64,000 nt of DNA from Thermoactinomyces intermedius (GTDB taxonomy: Bacteria > Bacillota > Bacilli > Thermoactinomycetales > Thermoactinomycetaceae), in the NCBI RefSeq assembly GCF_016055025.1, contig NZ_JAECVW010000003.1; one strand, written 5' to 3'. The notes beneath the pieces are model-generated. The model saw only the letters and a list, made by a program, of their open reading frames with translations. It ran no database searches and was not told where the DNA came from. Of the stretch, positions 16,722 through 25,889 are shown piece by piece. Every line of letters starts with the position of its first letter. Position 1 is the first letter of the stretch. The translations under genes were made by a program, and so were the position numbers.

Positions 16722-16756
16722 AGAGAAAATTACCGAACAGGACAAGGAGGCAAATC

Positions 16757-17998
16757 ATGAAGCAATTAATCACCAGTGATCCGCAAGTGGCTGAAGCCAT
16801 CCGACAGGAACTGGGGCGTCAACGGAATAAAATCGAGTTGATTGCTTCGGAAAACTTCGTATCCCCGGCTGTGATGGAAGCGATGGGGACGGTCTTGACG
16901 AACAAGTATGCGGAAGGCTATCCGGGAAAAAGATATTACGGAGGCTGTGAATATGTGGATGTGGTGGAAGACCTGGCAAGGGACCGTGCCAAGGAATTGT
17001 TTGGTGCAGAACACGCCAATGTTCAGCCTCACTCCGGAGCCCAAGCGAATATGGCTGTCTATTTTGCTGTTTTGGAGCCGGGAGACACGGTATTGGGCAT
17101 GAATCTTGCCCACGGGGGCCATCTGACCCATGGAAGCCCGGTGAATTTTTCCGGAAAAATGTACAATTTTGTCGCCTACGGGGTGGATCGTGAATCCCAC
17201 CGGATCGATTATGAAGAGGTTCGCAAAGTTGCATTGGAACATAAGCCGAAGCTGATTGTGGCGGGAGCCAGCGCCTATCCCCGGATCATCGATTTCAAGC
17301 GGTTCCGGGAAATCGCCGATGAAGTCGGCGCTTATCTGATGGTGGACATGGCTCACATTGCCGGACTGGTGGCGACGGGACTTCATCCCAATCCGGTTCC
17401 TTATGCCGATTTTGTCACCACCACCACACATAAAACGTTGCGCGGACCGCGGGGCGGCATGATCTTGTGCAAAGAAAAATATGCAAAGCAAATTGACAAA
17501 TCCGTCTTCCCGGGGGTTCAAGGAGGACCGTTGATGCATGTGATCGCGGCCAAAGCCGTGGCACTCGGGGAAGCTTTGACCGATGAATTTAAAACCTACA
17601 CCCAAAACATTGTGGACAATGCCAAAAAGTTGGCGGAATCTTTGAAAGAGGAAGGGTTTAACCTGATTTCAGACGGAACGGATAACCATCTGATCCTGAT
17701 GGATGTCCGCAATTTCAACCTGACCGGTAAAAAAGCGGAACACCTGCTGGATGAAGTGGGGATCACAACCAATAAAAACGCGATTCCTTTTGATCCGGAA
17801 AAACCGTTTGTCACCAGCGGAGTCCGGATTGGCACGGCCGCTGTGACCAGCCGCGGCATGGACGGAAAAGCCATGGAGGAAATCGCGCAAATCATCGGAT
17901 TGACACTGAAAAATCCGGAAGACGAAAATGCACGGGAGGAAGCCAAAAAACGGGTGGCCCGTCTGACGGAAACATACCCTTTGTATCCACAACTTTAA
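16757..17998 (+). CDS. glyA: Serine hydroxymethyltransferase
   Basis: 413 residues, full length. It converts serine and tetrahydrofolate to glycine and methylene-tetrahydrofolate using PLP. The Schiff-base lysine is Lys226 in T-T-T-T-H-K-T-L-R-G, and the N-terminal I-E-L-I-A-S-E-N-F is intact. ACAAGGAGG precedes the ATG and a terminator follows. Confidence 0.98.
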   Translation: MKQLITSDPQVAEAIRQELGRQRNKIELIASENFVSPAVMEAMGTVLTNKYAEGYPGKRYYGGCEYVDVVEDLARDRAKELFGAEHANVQPHSGAQANMAVYFAVLEPGDTVLGMNLAHGGHLTHGSPVNFSGKMYNFVAYGVDRESHRIDYEEVRKVALEHKPKLIVAGASAYPRIIDFKRFREIADEVGAYLMVDMAHIAGLVATGLHPNPVPYADFVTTTTHKTLRGPRGGMILCKEKYAKQIDKSVFPGVQGGPLMHVIAAKAVALGEALTDEFKTYTQNIVDNAKKLAESLKEEGFNLISDGTDNHLILMDVRNFNLTGKKAEHLLDEVGITTNKNAIPFDPEKPFVTSGVRIGTAAVTSRGMDGKAMEEIAQIIGLTLKNPEDENAREEAKKRVARLTETYPLYPQL

Positions 17999-18010
17999 TG
18001 GATTCCTGAG

Positions 18011-18036
18011 CCCGATCCGCGAGGGTCGGGTTTTTG
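18011..18036 (+). terminator. Terminator after glyA
   Basis: CCCGATCC and GGGTCGGG form an 8-bp stem (one G-T pair) with a 4-base loop and a TTTTT tail. Confidence 0.85.
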
Positions 18037-18061
18037 GCAATAAGAAACATATATAAAAAAG

Positions 18062-18092
18062 TTGTGTACACAGGGTGAATTATGGTTATAAT
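18062..18092 (+). promoter_or_regulatory. Promoter for upp with a 10-bp palindrome
   Basis: TATAAT ends 39 bases before upp. The poor -35 box (TTGTGT, 19-bp spacing) overlaps the perfect palindrome TGTGTACACA, which could be an operator. Confidence 0.45.
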
Positions 18093-18131
18093 CAGTTGGA
18101 TAAAAAAAGATAAGGAAGAGGTGAAGCAAAA

Positions 18132-18761
18132 GTGGGTCGTGTACATGTTTTAAATCACCCGCTCATTCAACATAAGCTGACGTATATCCGGGACAAAAAC
18201 ACCGGCACGAAAGAGTTTCGGGAACTGGTGGATGAAGTTGCCGCTTTGATGGCTTATGAAATTACGAGAGACATGCCTTTGCGTGAAGTGGAAGTGGAAA
18301 CACCGCTGGCCAAGGCCAAATGTCAAGTGTTGGCTGGAAAAAAACTGGGCCTCGTTCCGATTTTGCGCGCAGGACTCGGCATGGTGGACGGAATTTTGAA
18401 ATTGATCCCTGCCGCAAAGGTGGGTCATTTGGGAATGTACCGGGATCCGGAAACCCTGGAAGCGGTGAAATATTATTCCAAAATGCCTCCGGATATCGGA
18501 GAACGGGAATTGATCGTGATCGATCCCATGCTGGCAACGGGCGGGTCGGCCGCAGCGGGAATTTCCGTGCTGAAAGAAATGGGGGCCAAACAAATCAAAT
18601 TGATGTGTTTGATTGCTGCTCAAGCCGGCATTGACCGCGTGCAAAAAGAACACGATGATGTGGATATTTATGTCGCGGCAGTCGATCCGGTTCTGAACGA
18701 AAAAAGTTATATCATTCCGGGACTGGGAGATGCAGGAGATCGACTCTTCGGTACAAAATAA
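18132..18761 (+). CDS. upp: Uracil phosphoribosyltransferase
   Basis: 209 residues with a GTG start after GGAAGAGGTGAAGC. It makes UMP from uracil and PRPP. The PRPP-binding loop is D-P-M-L-A-T-G-G-S-A and the uracil-binding C-terminus Y-I-I-P-G-L-G-D-A-G-D-R is complete. It is separated from the ATP synthase operon by about 215 bases. Confidence 0.97.
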   Translation: MGRVHVLNHPLIQHKLTYIRDKNTGTKEFRELVDEVAALMAYEITRDMPLREVEVETPLAKAKCQVLAGKKLGLVPILRAGLGMVDGILKLIPAAKVGHLGMYRDPETLEAVKYYSKMPPDIGERELIVIDPMLATGGSAAAGISVLKEMGAKQIKLMCLIAAQAGIDRVQKEHDDVDIYVAAVDPVLNEKSYIIPGLGDAGDRLFGTK

Positions 18762-18831
18762 TTTTTAGAAAAAGCCTGGTGTTTCAAGCGGAGTTTTTTT
18801 AATTGCGACAATTTGTTCATAAGTGATTTTG

Positions 18832-18869
18832 AGAAAACGTTGACAAAAGATAGAACGCTTCGTTACTAT
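18832..18869 (+). promoter_or_regulatory. ATP synthase operon promoter with overlapping cre-like site
   Basis: A perfect TTGACA is followed, at 18-bp spacing, by TACTAT. AGAAAACGTTGACA matches the CcpA cre consensus TGWNANCGNTNWCA at 13 of 14 positions and overlaps the -35 box. Occupation by CcpA would be expected to repress. The transcript would have a leader of about 100 bases before atpZ. Confidence 0.55.
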
Positions 18870-18976
18870 AGGCAGGGGGAAGGATGGAAAACTGAGAAAA
18901 CTTCACTCTTGTCAATCCGGCTCCCTACAAGCGAAACTTCCCCTTTGAAAATGCCAGATGTTACGGGGGTTTTAAA

Positions 18977-19186
18977 TTGAACGGGAATATGTGGCGGCTG
19001 TTGGCCGTGATCAGTTCCATGGGAATGGAAATCGTTCTTTTGACCTTGGGGGGAGCTTGGTTGGGGAAAAAACTGGATACGGTTTGGGGAACCCGGCCGT
19101 ATCTTTTGATGGCTGGAGTGTTGTTGGGATTGGGAGTGGGTTTTTTCAGTGCCATTTACACCCTGAAAGCATTGTTAAAGGAATGA
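18977..19186 (+). CDS. atpZ: AtpZ/AtpI-family small membrane protein
   Basis: 69 residues, two hydrophobic helices (about 8-30 and 40-64) separated by a W-L-G-K-K-L-D-T loop, the hallmark of the AtpZ family found first in many atp operons and linked to Mg2+ or Ca2+ supply and ATP synthase assembly. TTG is taken as the start because GGGGGT lies 6 bases upstream; an ATG four codons in has no good ribosome-binding site. It is the first gene of the operon. Confidence 0.8.
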   Translation: MNGNMWRLLAVISSMGMEIVLLTLGGAWLGKKLDTVWGTRPYLLMAGVLLGLGVGFFSAIYTLKALLKE

Positions 19187-19192
19187 ATCCTC

Positions 19193-19573
19193 ATGGATAC
19201 CGTGAAGACCATTCGGAAGCGAGTGGTATCCCTCACAACCGGACTCCTCACTCTCTTATTGATCATTTGGTTTATGACTCCGCACCAACGTATTGTTGCT
19301 GGCGTTTTCCTGGGTTTATGTGTAAGTTTGTACAATGTCTTAAATTTGTTGTGGAAAATGAAACCGGTAAAGGAAAGTGCCGTTTACTTAAAACCAGGAA
19401 GATATCGGGGAGTTGGAATCATTCATCGTTATCTCATGGTTGCCCTCGCTATCATAATTGCTGTGAAATTTCCGGAATGGATTGATCCCAGAGCAATTGT
19501 CGCAGGGTTACCAGTTTGCTATATATTCCTTTATTGCACTCAGTTTATCCAAGTGATTCGCTCTTCATCTTAA
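19193..19573 (+). CDS. atpI: ATP synthase subunit I
   Basis: 126 residues with four hydrophobic segments, as in AtpI, which helps assemble the c-ring. It starts six bases after atpZ ends and precedes atpB by 19 bases. Sequence conservation in this family is low, so the call rests on size, topology and position. Confidence 0.82.
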   Translation: MDTVKTIRKRVVSLTTGLLTLLLIIWFMTPHQRIVAGVFLGLCVSLYNVLNLLWKMKPVKESAVYLKPGRYRGVGIIHRYLMVALAIIIAVKFPEWIDPRAIVAGLPVCYIFLYCTQFIQVIRSSS

Positions 19574-19592
19574 AGAGAAAGGAGTGAGGGAA

Positions 19593-20351
19593 ATGGAACT
19601 TACACCGAAGCTGCGGTTTGAAGTGGCCGGCATTCCGGTTCAATTTGACGTCACGGTCATGTTTACAACCACGGTCGCATGCATCCTGGTTTTTGTGATC
19701 GCCATGCTTGCTGCCCGTCGCCTTTCGCTTGTCCCGACCGGCATGCAAAACGTGGTTGAAATGGTGATCGAATTCACTCAGGGAATTGTCCGCTCCAACT
19801 TGTCGGGCAAAACGGCTGAACGATTCTACGGCTTTGCATTCACCCTTTTTCTGTTCATCTTTATTGCCAACCAGATGGGAGTCATGTTCAATGTCGTCGC
19901 CGAGTCGCATATATCGATTCCGTGGTTGAAAATATGGGCGGCCGATTCAGCCGGGGAAGGGGAACATTATGCGTATGCCCTGTGGAAATCGCCCACCGCG
20001 GACATCAATGTGACCATGGCCATGGCTTTTGCCATCACACTGGCAGCTCATTTCCTGGCCTTCAGAAAATCTCCCAAGCATTATCTGGCCCACTACTTCC
20101 AACCTTTCTGGCCGATGGTTTTGATGCATGCGATTGAGGAAGTGTCCAAACCCTTGACGCACGGCATGCGTTTATGGGCCAATATTTTTGCCGGTGAAGT
20201 GTTGATCCTTGTGATGGTGAAAGGCAGCTGGTTTCTGACCGGGGCCCCGTTGATTGTATGGCTGGGCTATTCCTTGTTCGTCGGAACGATTCAGGCCTAT
20301 GTCTTCACCGTGTTGGCCATGGTTTACATGGCGCAAAAAATTGAAGCGTGA
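19593..20351 (+). CDS. atpB: ATP synthase subunit a
   Basis: 252 residues and five to six membrane helices. The essential proton-channel arginine is in H-G-M-R-L-W-A-N-I-F-A-G-E-V, a variant of the more usual L-R-L-F-G-N. ATG chosen after AAAGGAGTGAGGGAA. It forms the stator half-channels next to the c-ring. Confidence 0.96.
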   Translation: MELTPKLRFEVAGIPVQFDVTVMFTTTVACILVFVIAMLAARRLSLVPTGMQNVVEMVIEFTQGIVRSNLSGKTAERFYGFAFTLFLFIFIANQMGVMFNVVAESHISIPWLKIWAADSAGEGEHYAYALWKSPTADINVTMAMAFAITLAAHFLAFRKSPKHYLAHYFQPFWPMVLMHAIEEVSKPLTHGMRLWANIFAGEVLILVMVKGSWFLTGAPLIVWLGYSLFVGTIQAYVFTVLAMVYMAQKIEA

Positions 20352-20443
20352 CAATCAGAATGCAGTCTGAAGTCAATCTTGTCATCCGCATAAGGACAAT
20401 CAAAAAAATTTTGAAACGAAAACAAATCAGAGGAGGAAATATC

Positions 20444-20668
20444 ATGGATGTAAACATTTTGGCTGGTGCTTTGTTGCTCGCATTTGCAGCGATTGCCGGA
20501 GGATTTGGAAACGCAATGGTATACAGCCGTTATTTGGAAGGATCTGCCCGTCAGCCGGAAATGGAAGGGAAACTTTTCACCCGGGCGTTTATCGGAATTG
20601 CGTTGGTTGAGGCATTGCCGGTTATTGCCGTGGCATTTGGAGTCATGTTGTTCTTCGGTGTAATTTAA
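20444..20668 (+). CDS. atpE: ATP synthase subunit c
   Basis: 74 residues, two helices joined by the A-R-Q-P-E loop (residues 35-39). The ion-binding carboxylate is Glu56 in G-I-A-L-V-E-A-L-P. The Gln and Ser/Thr ligands typical of sodium-type rings are absent, so proton coupling is expected. AGAGGAGGAAATATC is a near-ideal ribosome-binding site, fitting the high copy number of c. The 92-base gap before it and the hairpin after it are unusual within this compact operon. Confidence 0.97.
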   Translation: MDVNILAGALLLAFAAIAGGFGNAMVYSRYLEGSARQPEMEGKLFTRAFIGIALVEALPVIAVAFGVMLFFGVI

Positions 20669-20691
20669 TGGATCGATCCGTTTGATGGAGG

Positions 20692-20715
20692 CGGGGATGC
20701 AGTTGATAGTCCCCG
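20692..20715 (+). promoter_or_regulatory. Hairpin between atpE and atpF
   Basis: CGGGGA and TCCCCG form a 6-bp GC-rich stem with a 12-base loop and no T run. It could protect the atpE message from 3' decay. Confidence 0.4.
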
Positions 20716-20766
20716 TCTGGTCGTATTGAGGAAGAAGAAACACGATCCCGAAGGGAGTGAGTTGGA

Positions 20767-21255
20767 TTGCTGACCATCGAAATCGGTACGATGCTGTTTC
20801 AGCTGATCGCATTTATTATTTTAATGCTTCTTGTGTCCAAGTTTGCCCTTCGTCCGATGCTGCAGGTGATGAAACAACGCACGGATCACATCGAAGGCCA
20901 GATCAAGGAAGCGGAAGAACGCAGAAAAGAAGCGGAAAAACTGCTGGAAGAACAACGGCAGGAACTGAAAAAAGCCCGTCAGGAAGCCAAAGAGATCATT
21001 GAACGTGCCAAAGCGCAAAAAGACCGCGAAGCGGAAGCGATCATCAAGCAAGCACAGGAACGGGCAGGGCGCATTCTGGAAGAGGCGACGAACGAAATTC
21101 AGCGCGAAAAAGAAAAAGCGTTGGCCAGCTTGCGTGATGAAGTCGGCGGGCTTTCCGTTCAGTTGGCGTCCAAATTATTGGAAAAAGAGTTGGACAAAAA
21201 CCGGCATTCCGATTTGGTTTCCAGCTATCTTGACGAGGTAGGAAGATTGCAATGA
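20767..21255 (+). CDS. atpF: ATP synthase subunit b
   Basis: 162 residues. One N-terminal membrane helix is followed by a long, strongly charged helix rich in Glu, Lys, Arg and Ala that forms the peripheral stalk. The start is TTG, nine bases after AAGGGAG; no ATG is available before the membrane helix. The end overlaps atpH by four bases. Confidence 0.95.
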   Translation: MLTIEIGTMLFQLIAFIILMLLVSKFALRPMLQVMKQRTDHIEGQIKEAEERRKEAEKLLEEQRQELKKARQEAKEIIERAKAQKDREAEAIIKQAQERAGRILEEATNEIQREKEKALASLRDEVGGLSVQLASKLLEKELDKNRHSDLVSSYLDEVGRLQ

Positions 21256-21794
21256 GTAAGACAGTAGCGAGACGTTACGCCAAAGCGCTGTTTGAAGTTG
21301 CCTCTGAACAAAAGCAGATCGACGCCATTGAGAAAGATTTGAAGCGAATCACCGATACATTGGAAGCTTCCCCGGAATTGACGGAATGGCTCAGCCATCC
21401 TTCAGTCGGGAACGGGCAAAAAAAGGAACTGCTCACCAAAATCTTTGATCAGTTGAACGCATATACCAAGAATCTGATGTATCTGTTGGTGGATCGCCGG
21501 CGGGAAAACGTTCTTTTTGATCTGTATGAAGAATACAAAAAGCTGGCAAATGAATCCAGAGGAATTGTTGAAGCGGTTGTTACGACGGCATTCAAATTGA
21601 CCGAAGAGGATAAAAAACAGGTCAAAGCAACCTTTGAGCCAATGATCGGGAAAACCATGGAACTGGTCGAAAGAGTGGATTCCGATATCCTGGGCGGCGT
21701 GGTTGTGCAAATCGGCGACCGTTTGTACGACGGAAGTTTGCGAACCAGGCTGAATCGTTTCCAAGAACAGCTGAAACAAAATCAAGTTGGATAG
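21252..21794 (+). CDS. atpH: ATP synthase subunit delta
   Basis: 180 residues. The N-terminal V-A-R-R-Y-A-K-A-L-F-E-V-A and the C-terminal G-G-V-V-V-Q-I-G-D-R-L-Y-D-G-S are family signatures. Delta joins the b-subunit stalk to the F1 head. ATGA overlap with atpF suggests coupled translation. Confidence 0.96.
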   Translation: MSKTVARRYAKALFEVASEQKQIDAIEKDLKRITDTLEASPELTEWLSHPSVGNGQKKELLTKIFDQLNAYTKNLMYLLVDRRRENVLFDLYEEYKKLANESRGIVEAVVTTAFKLTEEDKKQVKATFEPMIGKTMELVERVDSDILGGVVVQIGDRLYDGSLRTRLNRFQEQLKQNQVG

Positions 21795-21824
21795 ATTACA
21801 GACGGAAAGATTGGGGTGACATAT

Positions 21825-23342
21825 ATGAGCATTAAACCGGAAGAGATCAGCTCCCTGATTAAAGAGCAGATCGAGAATTACCGTTCCGAAGTGGAAGTGA
21901 CGGATGTCGGCACCGTCATTCAAGTAGGTGACGGGATCGCACAAGTTCATGGCCTTTCCAACGCAATGGCAGGTGAGCTGGTTGAGTTTAAAAACGGCGT
22001 CATGGGAATGGTTTTGAACTTGGAAGAACATCATGTGGGGGTTATTATTTTAGGACCTTATCAGGATATTCGTGAAGGGGACCAGGTCAAACGCACCGGC
22101 CGCTTGATGGAAGTACCGGTGGGGAAAGCGCTTCTTGGCCGTGTCGTGAATCCGCTGGGTCAGCCGCTTGATGGAAAAGGCCCCATTGAAACCACCGAAT
22201 TCCGCCCCGTCGAATCTCCTGCACCGGGTGTCATTGACCGGAAATCCGTCCATGAACCTCTGCAAACAGGAATCAAAGCGATCGACTCCATGATCCCGAT
22301 CGGACGCGGGCAGCGTGAGTTGATCATCGGGGACCGTCAAACAGGGAAAACCACGATTGCCATTGACACCATCATCAACCAAAAAGATGAAGACATGATC
22401 TGTGTTTATGTGGCCATCGGGCAAAAACAATCGACCGTTGCACAGGTTGTTGAAAAGCTTCGCCGCTACGGTGCGATGGATTACACCATTGTGGTGGTTG
22501 CCAGCGCTTCGGATCCGGCACCGCTTTTATATCTCGCTCCTTATGCCGGTTGTGCAATGGGTGAATACTTCATGTACAAAGGCGGCCATGTTCTCTGCGT
22601 TTATGACGACTTGACCAAACAAGCCGCTGCTTACCGCGAGCTTTCGCTCTTGCTCCGTCGTCCGCCAGGCCGTGAAGCTTATCCGGGGGACGTGTTCTAT
22701 TTGCACTCCCGTTTGCTCGAGCGGGCAGCGAAATTGTCCGACGAACGCGGCGGTGGTTCCTTGACGGCACTTCCGTTTATTGAAACCCAAGCCGGGGACG
22801 TGTCCGCATACATTCCGACCAACGTGATCTCCATCACCGACGGGCAAATTTTCCTCGAATCCGACTTGTTCCACTCCGGGGTCCGTCCGGCGATCAGCGT
22901 GGGAACATCGGTATCCCGTGTCGGTGGTGCGGCGCAAACCAAAGTCATCAAAAAACTGACCGGAACGTTGCGTTTGGACTTGTCCCAATACTATGAGCTG
23001 GCAGCTTTTGCCCAATTTGGTTCGGATTTGGACAAAGCCACCAAAGCGAAACTGGAACGGGGGAAACGCACCGAGGAAATTTTGAAACAGGAGGAACACC
23101 ATCCGCTTCCGGTTGAGAAACAAGCGGTTTCCTTGTATCTGGTCACCCGGGGACACTTGGATGATATTCCGGTGGAAGATGTGCGCCGTTTCGAGAAAGA
23201 GTTCCACAGCTATCTGGAAACCAACGAAGAAGACATCTTGAAATCGATCCGGGAGAAAAAAGTGCTTGAAGACGAGACCGAAGAGAAACTGAAAAAAGCG
23301 ATCGAAACCTTTAAAAAAGGGTTTGCGGTAACCGAGAAATAA
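21825..23342 (+). CDS. atpA: ATP synthase subunit alpha
   Basis: 505 residues. Walker A is G-D-R-Q-T-G-K-T; the non-catalytic nucleotide site and the full C-terminal helical domain are present. The ATG that gives S-I-K-P-E-E-I-S-S-L is chosen; GTG three codons upstream overlaps the ribosome-binding site TTGGGGTGAC. Confidence 0.98.
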   Translation: MSIKPEEISSLIKEQIENYRSEVEVTDVGTVIQVGDGIAQVHGLSNAMAGELVEFKNGVMGMVLNLEEHHVGVIILGPYQDIREGDQVKRTGRLMEVPVGKALLGRVVNPLGQPLDGKGPIETTEFRPVESPAPGVIDRKSVHEPLQTGIKAIDSMIPIGRGQRELIIGDRQTGKTTIAIDTIINQKDEDMICVYVAIGQKQSTVAQVVEKLRRYGAMDYTIVVVASASDPAPLLYLAPYAGCAMGEYFMYKGGHVLCVYDDLTKQAAAYRELSLLLRRPPGREAYPGDVFYLHSRLLERAAKLSDERGGGSLTALPFIETQAGDVSAYIPTNVISITDGQIFLESDLFHSGVRPAISVGTSVSRVGGAAQTKVIKKLTGTLRLDLSQYYELAAFAQFGSDLDKATKAKLERGKRTEEILKQEEHHPLPVEKQAVSLYLVTRGHLDDIPVEDVRRFEKEFHSYLETNEEDILKSIREKKVLEDETEEKLKKAIETFKKGFAVTEK

Positions 23343-23363
23343 GCCGTTTCAGATAAAGTAGAA

Positions 23364-23386
23364 AAGAGTCGCTGGCCGCGGCTCTT
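23364..23386 (+). promoter_or_regulatory. Hairpin between atpA and atpG
   Basis: AAGAGTCGC and GCGGCTCTT form a 9-bp stem (one G-T pair) around a 5-base loop without a T tail. It may modulate message stability or coupling; function not known. Confidence 0.4.
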
Positions 23387-23420
23387 ACGGGGAGATTGGC
23401 AGCGGAAAGGCGGTGAAAAC

Positions 23421-24296
23421 ATGGGTCAATCGATGCGTGAGATCAAAAGGCGCATTCGTTCGACGGAAAAAATGAGACAAATCACCAAAGCGATGAAGAT
23501 GGTTGCAGCCGCGAACTTGCGCCGTGCACAGGAAAGAGCGGAAAAAGCGCGTCCTTATGCGGAAAAAATGCGTGAAGTGATCGTAAGCATTGCCCAAGGC
23601 ACGACGAGTGCAAAACATCCCATGCTGGTATCGCGCCCCGTACGTAAATCAGGCTATCTTGTGATTACGTCGGATCGCGGCCTTGCGGGAGGTTACAACA
23701 GCAACCTGTTGCGGATGTTGCTTCAGACTTTGCATGAACGGCATCAAAGCAAAGATGAGTACGTGTTGTTTGTCATTGGCCGGAAAGGCCGGGACTTCTT
23801 GAAAAAACGCAATTATCCAGTCATTGATGAGATTACGGGACTTTCTGATTCACCTTCTTATGATGAAGTGCAAGAAATTGCGAAAAAAGCCGTTCGTTTT
23901 TATGCAGAAGAGAAATATGACGAGCTGTACATCGTTTACAACGAGTTTGTCAACCCGGTTGTTCAGCGGCCTTTGGACAAACGGTTATTGCCGCTTGCGA
24001 GCGAGGATTTGAGCGGGCAGGAACTGGGTCCGAAAACATCTTACGAATATGAACCATCACAGGAAGAAGTGTTATCCGTCTTGCTCCCCCGGTATGCGGA
24101 ATCGTTAATTTACAGCGCCTTACTCGATGCGAAAGCAAGTGAATTTGCTTCCAAAATGACAGCGATGAGCAATGCAACGGATAATGCGACGGAGCTGATT
24201 GATCAATTGACGTTACAGTTGAACCGTGCGCGTCAGGCTGCAATTACTCAGGAAATCGCTGAAATTGTCGGCGGTGCATCTGCGCTAAACGGCTGA
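23421..24296 (+). CDS. atpG: ATP synthase subunit gamma
   Basis: 291 residues. The N-terminal R-R-I-R-S-T-E-K-M-R-Q-I-T-K-A-M-K-M-V-A-A and C-terminal L-N-R-A-R-Q-A-A-I-T-Q-E-I-A-E-I-V form the rotating central coiled coil. AAAGGCGGTGAAAAC precedes the ATG. Confidence 0.97.
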   Translation: MGQSMREIKRRIRSTEKMRQITKAMKMVAAANLRRAQERAEKARPYAEKMREVIVSIAQGTTSAKHPMLVSRPVRKSGYLVITSDRGLAGGYNSNLLRMLLQTLHERHQSKDEYVLFVIGRKGRDFLKKRNYPVIDEITGLSDSPSYDEVQEIAKKAVRFYAEEKYDELYIVYNEFVNPVVQRPLDKRLLPLASEDLSGQELGPKTSYEYEPSQEEVLSVLLPRYAESLIYSALLDAKASEFASKMTAMSNATDNATELIDQLTLQLNRARQAAITQEIAEIVGGASALNG

Positions 24297-24353
24297 GCAT
24301 GATCTTTTCACAAGCGAAGAAACCAGTGCATGGCAGTTTAAGGAGGGAATTCG

Positions 24354-25760
24354 ATGAGTTCTGGACGTGTGCTTCAGGTTATGGGGCCGGTTGTGGACGT
24401 TGAATTTGAACGCGGACATCTGCCCGAGATTAACAACGCGATTAAAGTCAAGCGGGTGGACGGAAGCGAGCTTGTTTTGGAAACGGCTTTACATTTGGGA
24501 GATAACACGGTGCGTACCGTAGCCATGGCTTCCACCGACGGTCTGGTCCGGGGGATGGAAGCGATCGATACGGGGAGACCGATCTCCGTACCCGTCGGCC
24601 GTCCGACATTGGGACGGGTGTTTAACGTTTTGGGAGAACCGATTGATGAAGCCGGAGAAGTGAAAGGAGCCGAAAAACACTCCATTCACCGTCCGGCACC
24701 GAGCTTTGAAGAACAATCGACTGAGCAGGAAATGCTGGAAACGGGAATCAAAGTGGTTGACTTGCTCTGCCCTTATGCCAAAGGTGGAAAAATCGGACTC
24801 TTTGGCGGTGCGGGAGTGGGAAAAACCGTTTTAATTCAAGAGTTGATCAACAACATCGCACAAGAGCACGGCGGATTGTCGGTGTTTGCGGGGGTTGGTG
24901 AACGTACCCGCGAAGGGAACGACCTTTATCATGAGATGAAAGACACCGGGGTCATTGACAAAACCGTTATGGTGTTCGGACAAATGAACGAGCCACCGGG
25001 AGCGCGGATGCGTGTGGCTTTGACCGGTTTGACCATGGCGGAGTATTTCCGTGATCAAGAAGGTCAGGACGTACTGTTATTCATTGATAACATTTTCCGC
25101 TTCACCCAAGCCGGATCCGAGGTGTCCGCACTTTTGGGCCGGATGCCGTCTGCGGTGGGTTACCAGCCGACATTGGCAACGGAAATGGGTCAATTGCAAG
25201 AACGGATCACCTCCACGAAAAAAGGTTCCGTCACCTCCATTCAGGCCATTTACGTGCCGGCTGACGACTACACCGACCCGGCTCCGGCGACCACCTTTGC
25301 CCACTTGGATGCGACCACCAACCTGGAACGTCGTTTGTCTCAAAAAGGGATTTACCCGGCGGTGGATCCGCTCGCATCCACTTCCCGCATCCTGACCCCG
25401 GAAGTGGTGGGAGAAGAACACTATCGGGTTGCCCGTGGCGTGCAGGAACTCCTGCAACGTTACCAAGAGTTGCAAGACATCATTGCCATCTTGGGTATGG
25501 ATGAATTGTCCGAGGAAGACAAAATCGTGGTGGCCCGTGCACGGAAAGTGGAGAAGTTCTTGTCGCAAAACTTCCACGTTGCCGAGCAGTTTACCGGTAA
25601 CCCGGGTGTATACGTGCCGGTGAAAGAAACGGTTCGCAGCTTCAAAGAAGTGCTGGAAGGAAAATATGACGACTTGCCGGAAGACGCTTTCTACATGGTG
25701 GGCGGCATTGACGAAGCCATTGAAAAAGCGAAAAAACTGGGTTATACCCGCATGGTGTAG
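24354..25760 (+). CDS. atpD: ATP synthase subunit beta
   Basis: 468 residues. Walker A is G-G-A-G-V-G-K-T with the catalytic lysine, and G-E-R-T-R-E-G-N-D-L-Y holds the catalytic glutamate region. AAGGAGGG precedes the ATG. A 129-base gap, unusually long for this position, separates it from atpC. Confidence 0.98.
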   Translation: MSSGRVLQVMGPVVDVEFERGHLPEINNAIKVKRVDGSELVLETALHLGDNTVRTVAMASTDGLVRGMEAIDTGRPISVPVGRPTLGRVFNVLGEPIDEAGEVKGAEKHSIHRPAPSFEEQSTEQEMLETGIKVVDLLCPYAKGGKIGLFGGAGVGKTVLIQELINNIAQEHGGLSVFAGVGERTREGNDLYHEMKDTGVIDKTVMVFGQMNEPPGARMRVALTGLTMAEYFRDQEGQDVLLFIDNIFRFTQAGSEVSALLGRMPSAVGYQPTLATEMGQLQERITSTKKGSVTSIQAIYVPADDYTDPAPATTFAHLDATTNLERRLSQKGIYPAVDPLASTSRILTPEVVGEEHYRVARGVQELLQRYQELQDIIAILGMDELSEEDKIVVARARKVEKFLSQNFHVAEQFTGNPGVYVPVKETVRSFKEVLEGKYDDLPEDAFYMVGGIDEAIEKAKKLGYTRMV

Positions 25761-25837
25761 ATCCCGGCATTTTTCCGGCGGATTTCCGGTGCCAACCGGA
25801 ATACCGATGGATGGATACACGGCTCACTCCGCAGGAC

Positions 25838-25847
25838 AAGGAGGTGA
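25838..25847 (+). promoter_or_regulatory. Orphan perfect Shine-Dalgarno sequence in the atpD-atpC gap
   Basis: AAGGAGGTGA is fully complementary to the 16S rRNA tail but lies 42 bases before the atpC ATG. The only start-like codon at normal spacing is CTG, which opens 13 codons ending at a TGA that overlaps the atpC start (ATGATG). Confidence 0.5.
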
Positions 25848-25889
25848 AGCCCTGCCAAATCCCGTGGTTGTTCCCGGGATCAGCAGGTC

